Shown piece by piece: positions 61,130-64,000 of a stretch of 64,000 bases of DNA (the stretch's first letter is position 1; each line of letters starts with the position of its first letter). Source of the DNA: SVTX01 sp045588675. Lineage in GTDB: Bacteria; Bacillota; Clostridia; Oscillospirales; CAG-272. The notes beneath the pieces are model-generated. The model saw nothing but the letters and a program-made list of their open reading frames with translations, had not been told where the DNA came from and ran no database searches. The stretch is taken from the NCBI GenBank assembly GCA_045588675.1, contig JAZNER010000046.1, positions 1 to 64,000 on the forward strand, read 5' to 3'. Made by a program: the position numbers and the translations under genes.

Positions 61130-62086
61130 TTATACCTGTGTATATAATCCGACAGGGATAAAATCGGAGCAATCAATTTTCAAAAACGCTAAAAAGGTTT
61201 GCAGATCCAAGCCGTCTGTCTTGAATACCGGGCAAATCAGCTTTGAAGTGTTTTGAGTTAATGTGTCGATGCGCTGAAGCTTACACGAAAAGAATTTTGC
61301 CGCCGTAAGTAAATCATCAATCGGTAAATTTTCGGTGTCAGAAAAAACAAATTCAAAAAATCTGGTTTTACTTTTCAGCTTTAACATTTTTCTGAAATTA
61401 AGCCTTTTGCTGAGCAGGGCATACCTTGTATATTCGTTCTTGTCATTTGAATGCAAATCATAGACCGCATTAATTTTAAAACTATATTTCAAGATCATCT
61501 CATAGAAAGAGAATAATTTTCCGTCATTAGAGGTTTCAATCGGTAAAATACAATATTCACAACCGTCATTGAAAACACTCTCGCAAACATCTGTTATGCT
61601 TTCAAAATAAGCAGCCCTTGGATAAGAAAGCAAGGAAGAGAACTGCATAAAAGCAGAATCGGTATAAGAATTTTGAAGATATGCAATTCTGTCTGATGCT
61701 TCCTCGGTTGATTTGAAGTCAGTATCAAAATCAAACCACTTATTAAGGCTTCGCTTGTCAATAGCGATACTGGAAAAAATCTCTTTAAAAACAATTAATC
61801 TCTCAACTTGCGAAAGCTTTGAAAAAATAAAATTAGCTTCGTCGTGATTTGCATTAATTATATTGCCCGAATCGACATTGCCGTCGGATTTGATAGACAG
61901 GATAATGCTTTTGACAATGTCAGGCTCCCCTCCGTCCTCGATAATGGCTGAGGCTAACTCGGAAATGTGAGCAATCCTTTTTTCCAAAAGAACTTCTACA
62001 TTTTCTTCAAGCTCCGAAAGATTAGATAATGCCACCTCTGTATTGCTTCCCTCAAGCTCGGGAATGTTAGAATATATAAGTCCCAT
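61130..62086 (-). CDS. Prephenate-dehydratase-like protein of unknown function
   Basis: Residues about 150-235 resemble the prephenate dehydratase fold: SYPRAAYFESI, CEYCILPIETSNDG (family norm PIENSxxG) and TRYALLSKR (family norm TRF). The key Thr-Arg is kept but Phe is Tyr. The C-terminal 80 residues may be ACT-like without the regulatory ESRP motif. The helical N-terminus, about 120 residues, is not recognisable, though it could be a worn chorismate-mutase domain. The ATG at 62086 or TTG at 62092 overlaps or abuts the htpG stop, with no ribosome site, so translation is probably coupled to htpG. Similarity is weak and the activity is doubtful. Confidence 0.6.
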   Translation of the reverse strand: MGLIYSNIPELEGSNTEVALSNLSELEENVEVLLEKRIAHISELASAIIEDGGEPDIVKSIILSIKSDGNVDSGNIINANHDEANFIFSKLSQVERLIVFKEIFSSIAIDKRSLNKWFDFDTDFKSTEEASDRIAYLQNSYTDSAFMQFSSLLSYPRAAYFESITDVCESVFNDGCEYCILPIETSNDGKLFSFYEMILKYSFKINAVYDLHSNDKNEYTRYALLSKRLNFRKMLKLKSKTRFFEFVFSDTENLPIDDLLTAAKFFSCKLQRIDTLTQNTSKLICPVFKTDGLDLQTFLAFLKIDCSDFIPVGLYTQV

Positions 62087-62088
62087 AA

Positions 62089-63951
62089 TCAAAGCATAGA
62101 GAGCAGCTTAAAGCTGTCAGATAAAAATGATTTTAATTCTTCAGAGTTCATTTGTCTTTGAGATAGAAGAGCGAGCTTGTAAATCTCGCTTGCCATAAGT
62201 CTTGCCTTATCGCTATCTTGTGCTTTGATAACGGTAAGCTTTTCAAGCAACGGTGAGCTTGAATTCAGAATAAGTGTATATTCGGAAGGAAGATTGCCGC
62301 CTATATTCATACCCATATTTGCGTACATCTTCATCATATCTTCCATACGCCTTGCTTCCTCAGACAGCGTGAGAAGTGCAGGAATATCACCGTTTTTAAG
62401 AACCTCAAATTTAACATCAAGGCTTTCGTTACCGGAAACATCTTTAAATAGCGTTGCAAGCTCCTCGTTTTCAGTAGCAGAGCCTTCACCCTTAAGCATC
62501 TCTGCAATATCTGAGTCAATTCTCTTATATTTAACCTCGCCGTCGTTCATTTCGCACAAGCCTATAAACTGTGTGTCAAGCTGATGTGTCAGCAAGGCAA
62601 CCTTTGTTCCCTCTGATTCAAACATTGAAATATACTGTGCCTGAACAGTTTTGTCAGTTGAGTAATAGATGATATTTTTATGCTTGTCCTCGCAATCCTT
62701 CAAGTACTCCTCAACTGTCACATAAGTGCCGTCGGTAAGCTCAAGAAGGTAAGCGGATTTTACTCTGTCGTAGAACTTTTTGTCACGAAGGGCGGCAAAT
62801 TCAAAGAAAATTTTAAGCTCATTCCAAATCTTCTCATACCTTGCGCGGTCATTGAGGCAAAGAGCGCAGATTTTGTCTGCAACCTTTTTTACAATATGAG
62901 CTGCAACCTTTTTAACATAAGCATTATCCTGCAAATAGCTTCTTGAAACATTGAGGGGAAGCTCAGGACAATCAAGAACACCCTTTAGCATCAGCAAAAA
63001 GTCGGGGATAATCTCTTTTATATCATCTGCCACAAAAACCTGATTGTAGAAAAGCTTAACCTGACCCTCATAGGATTCATAATCATTCATTCTTGTGGGG
63101 AAATATAAAATACCCTTAAAGTTAAGAGGATAGTCGGCGTTTATGTGGATAGAAAACAAAGGCTCGCGGAAGTCGTGGAATACCTTTTGATAAAAGCTTG
63201 TATATTCCTCGTCCGTGCACTCGGAGGCGTTTTTGAGCCATAGGGGTGTGGTGTCGTTAATAGGCTTTGCCTCTTCATTATCTTCGCTGTTGTCTTTGCT
63301 TTCTTCTTCATCGTCATTAACATTCTCAAAGAAAATGTCAACCGACATAAATGAACAGTATTTTGTAAGAATTTCTCTGATTTTAGCTTCTTCAAGGTAA
63401 GCCGCTTCTTCATTTGAAATATGCATAATTACATCTGTTCCGTGTTCGTCGCGCTCACAGTCTGTAATTTCATACTCTCCCGCTCCGTTGCAGCTCCAAT
63501 GAATTGCCTTGTCGGAGGTGTATGACTTGGTAATCAATTCAACATTATCTGACACCATAAAGGAAGAATAAAATCCAAGTCCAAAGTGACCTATTATTCC
63601 GTTGTTTTGATTATTTTCGTCATATTTTTGAATAAAGTCAAGCGCACCCGAAAGAGCAATAGAGCAGATATATTTTTCAAGCTCGTCAACTGTCATTCCA
63701 ATACCGTTATCAGATACCGTAAGAGTTTTTGCATCCTTGTCAAGTTTGACGGTAACGCGATACTCTTCGTCTTTAGAGTCATAATGACCGAGAGAGGACA
63801 AGCGGCGAAGCTTTGTAATTGCGTCTGTTGCATTTGAAACAATCTCTCTCAAAAAAATATCTTTTTCAGAATAAAGCCATTTTTTAATTATAGGGAATAT
63901 ATGCGCGGTTTCTACCGATATACCACCTTTTTTTGAAAAATTCTCGTCCAT
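62089..63951 (-). CDS. htpG: Molecular chaperone HtpG (Hsp90)
   Basis: HtpG is the bacterial Hsp90 dimeric chaperone. The GHKL ATP site is visible in FLREIVSNATDA, VSDNGIGM and GHFGLGFYSSFMV. The middle domain contains the acidic insert NVNDDEEESKDN. The length of 620 aa is normal. I chose ATG 63951, with AAGGAGAT 6-7 nt upstream; the longer frame to 63978 lacks a site. A TATAAT-like -10 (63980-63985) is visible, but its -35 lies outside the window. The prephenate-dehydratase-like gene is coupled to its 3' end. Confidence 0.97.
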   Translation of the reverse strand: MDENFSKKGGISVETAHIFPIIKKWLYSEKDIFLREIVSNATDAITKLRRLSSLGHYDSKDEEYRVTVKLDKDAKTLTVSDNGIGMTVDELEKYICSIALSGALDFIQKYDENNQNNGIIGHFGLGFYSSFMVSDNVELITKSYTSDKAIHWSCNGAGEYEITDCERDEHGTDVIMHISNEEAAYLEEAKIREILTKYCSFMSVDIFFENVNDDEEESKDNSEDNEEAKPINDTTPLWLKNASECTDEEYTSFYQKVFHDFREPLFSIHINADYPLNFKGILYFPTRMNDYESYEGQVKLFYNQVFVADDIKEIIPDFLLMLKGVLDCPELPLNVSRSYLQDNAYVKKVAAHIVKKVADKICALCLNDRARYEKIWNELKIFFEFAALRDKKFYDRVKSAYLLELTDGTYVTVEEYLKDCEDKHKNIIYYSTDKTVQAQYISMFESEGTKVALLTHQLDTQFIGLCEMNDGEVKYKRIDSDIAEMLKGEGSATENEELATLFKDVSGNESLDVKFEVLKNGDIPALLTLSEEARRMEDMMKMYANMGMNIGGNLPSEYTLILNSSSPLLEKLTVIKAQDSDKARLMASEIYKLALLSQRQMNSEELKSFLSDSFKLLSML

Positions 63952-63979
63952 CTTTATCTCCTTAAAATAAACTAACACT

Positions 63980-63985
63980 ATTATA
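63980..63985 (-). promoter_or_regulatory. Likely -10 element of the htpG promoter, -35 outside the window
   Basis: TATAAT on the minus strand, about 30 nt before the htpG ATG. The matching -35 would fall beyond position 64000, so this is only half supported. Confidence 0.4.
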
Positions 63986-64000
63986 TATTAATTATATACT

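Noticed and set aside
1..64000. CRISPR array, tRNA or rRNA gene, insertion sequence, prophage or known riboswitch
   Set aside because: I looked for repeats, cloverleaf-like ends, transposase or integrase motifs and familiar riboswitch patterns in the gaps and found none I could support.

Overview
The window is one continuous stretch of ordinary-looking chromosome from an AT-rich, low-GC Gram-positive bacterium. A class Clostridia, endospore-forming lineage fits best. The grounds are spoIVA, WhiA, RNase Y, YlbF-family, TmcAL (YlbM), YmfF/YmfH, TIGR01440, TIGR03905 and SLH-domain genes, strong AAGGAGG-type ribosome sites, and many near-perfect TTGACA-N17-TATAAT promoters. I saw no rRNA, tRNA, insertion sequence, prophage or CRISPR array. 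Species cannot be fixed from this window.

Layout. 1-4.4 kb: a small unknown gene and tmcAL (minus), then yceD-rpmF and mrp-ydcF (plus). 4.5-9 kb: the M16 pair ymfF/ymfH with lgt and folD. 9-19.6 kb: miaB, a ylbF-family gene, mutS, mutL, tgt, tldD and tldE. 19.6-21.4 kb: rny behind a consensus promoter and a leader of about 200 nt. 21.6-27 kb (minus): a three-gene module of a TerB-N/TerB-C protein, a BrxD-like ATPase and an Lhr/BrxHI-like helicase, with its own consensus promoter and bounded by terminators. 27.1-28.5 kb: radA (minus). 28.8-33.9 kb (plus): two ABC exporter half-units with N-terminal zinc ribbons flanking a DUF1854 gene. 34-35.5 kb: spoIVA. 35.5-39.5 kb (minus): murA, a DUF3810 membrane metalloprotease-like gene and an RluA-type pseudouridine synthase. 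39.7-44.1 kb (plus): an SLH surface protein, then DUF1385, nagB, a UPF0340 gene and a small membrane protein. 44.1-52.5 kb (minus): a likely long operon of Gfo/Idh oxidoreductase, coaE, lytic transglycosylase, M18 aminopeptidase, prfA, tsaC, parC and a 35-aa membrane microprotein. 52.7-59 kb (plus): a HAD phosphatase, murB, whiA and dnaE. 59-64 kb (minus): htpG, a prephenate-dehydratase-like gene, a TSCPD protein and a phosphohexomutase.

Most genes are housekeeping: mismatch repair, tRNA modification, translation termination, cell-wall precursor synthesis, replication and RNA decay. Two sets are less ordinary. One is the TerB/BrxD/BrxHI module, which looks like a BREX-related DNA-processing or defence unit without the other BREX genes. 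The other is the ABC/DUF1854/ABC trio, a likely heterodimeric exporter of unknown substrate.

The most striking regulatory structure is at spoIVA. A terminator-like hairpin contains the ribosome site in its 3' arm, and a candidate sigma-E promoter lies in its 5' arm. Transcripts read through from upstream would be terminated or masked, while sporulation transcripts would start past the 5' arm. Other points worth checking are an apparent ATT start codon for the lytic transglycosylase, a perfect promoter built into the tldE terminator, and a shared CxHDCSSC motif in Mrp and the YlbF-family protein.
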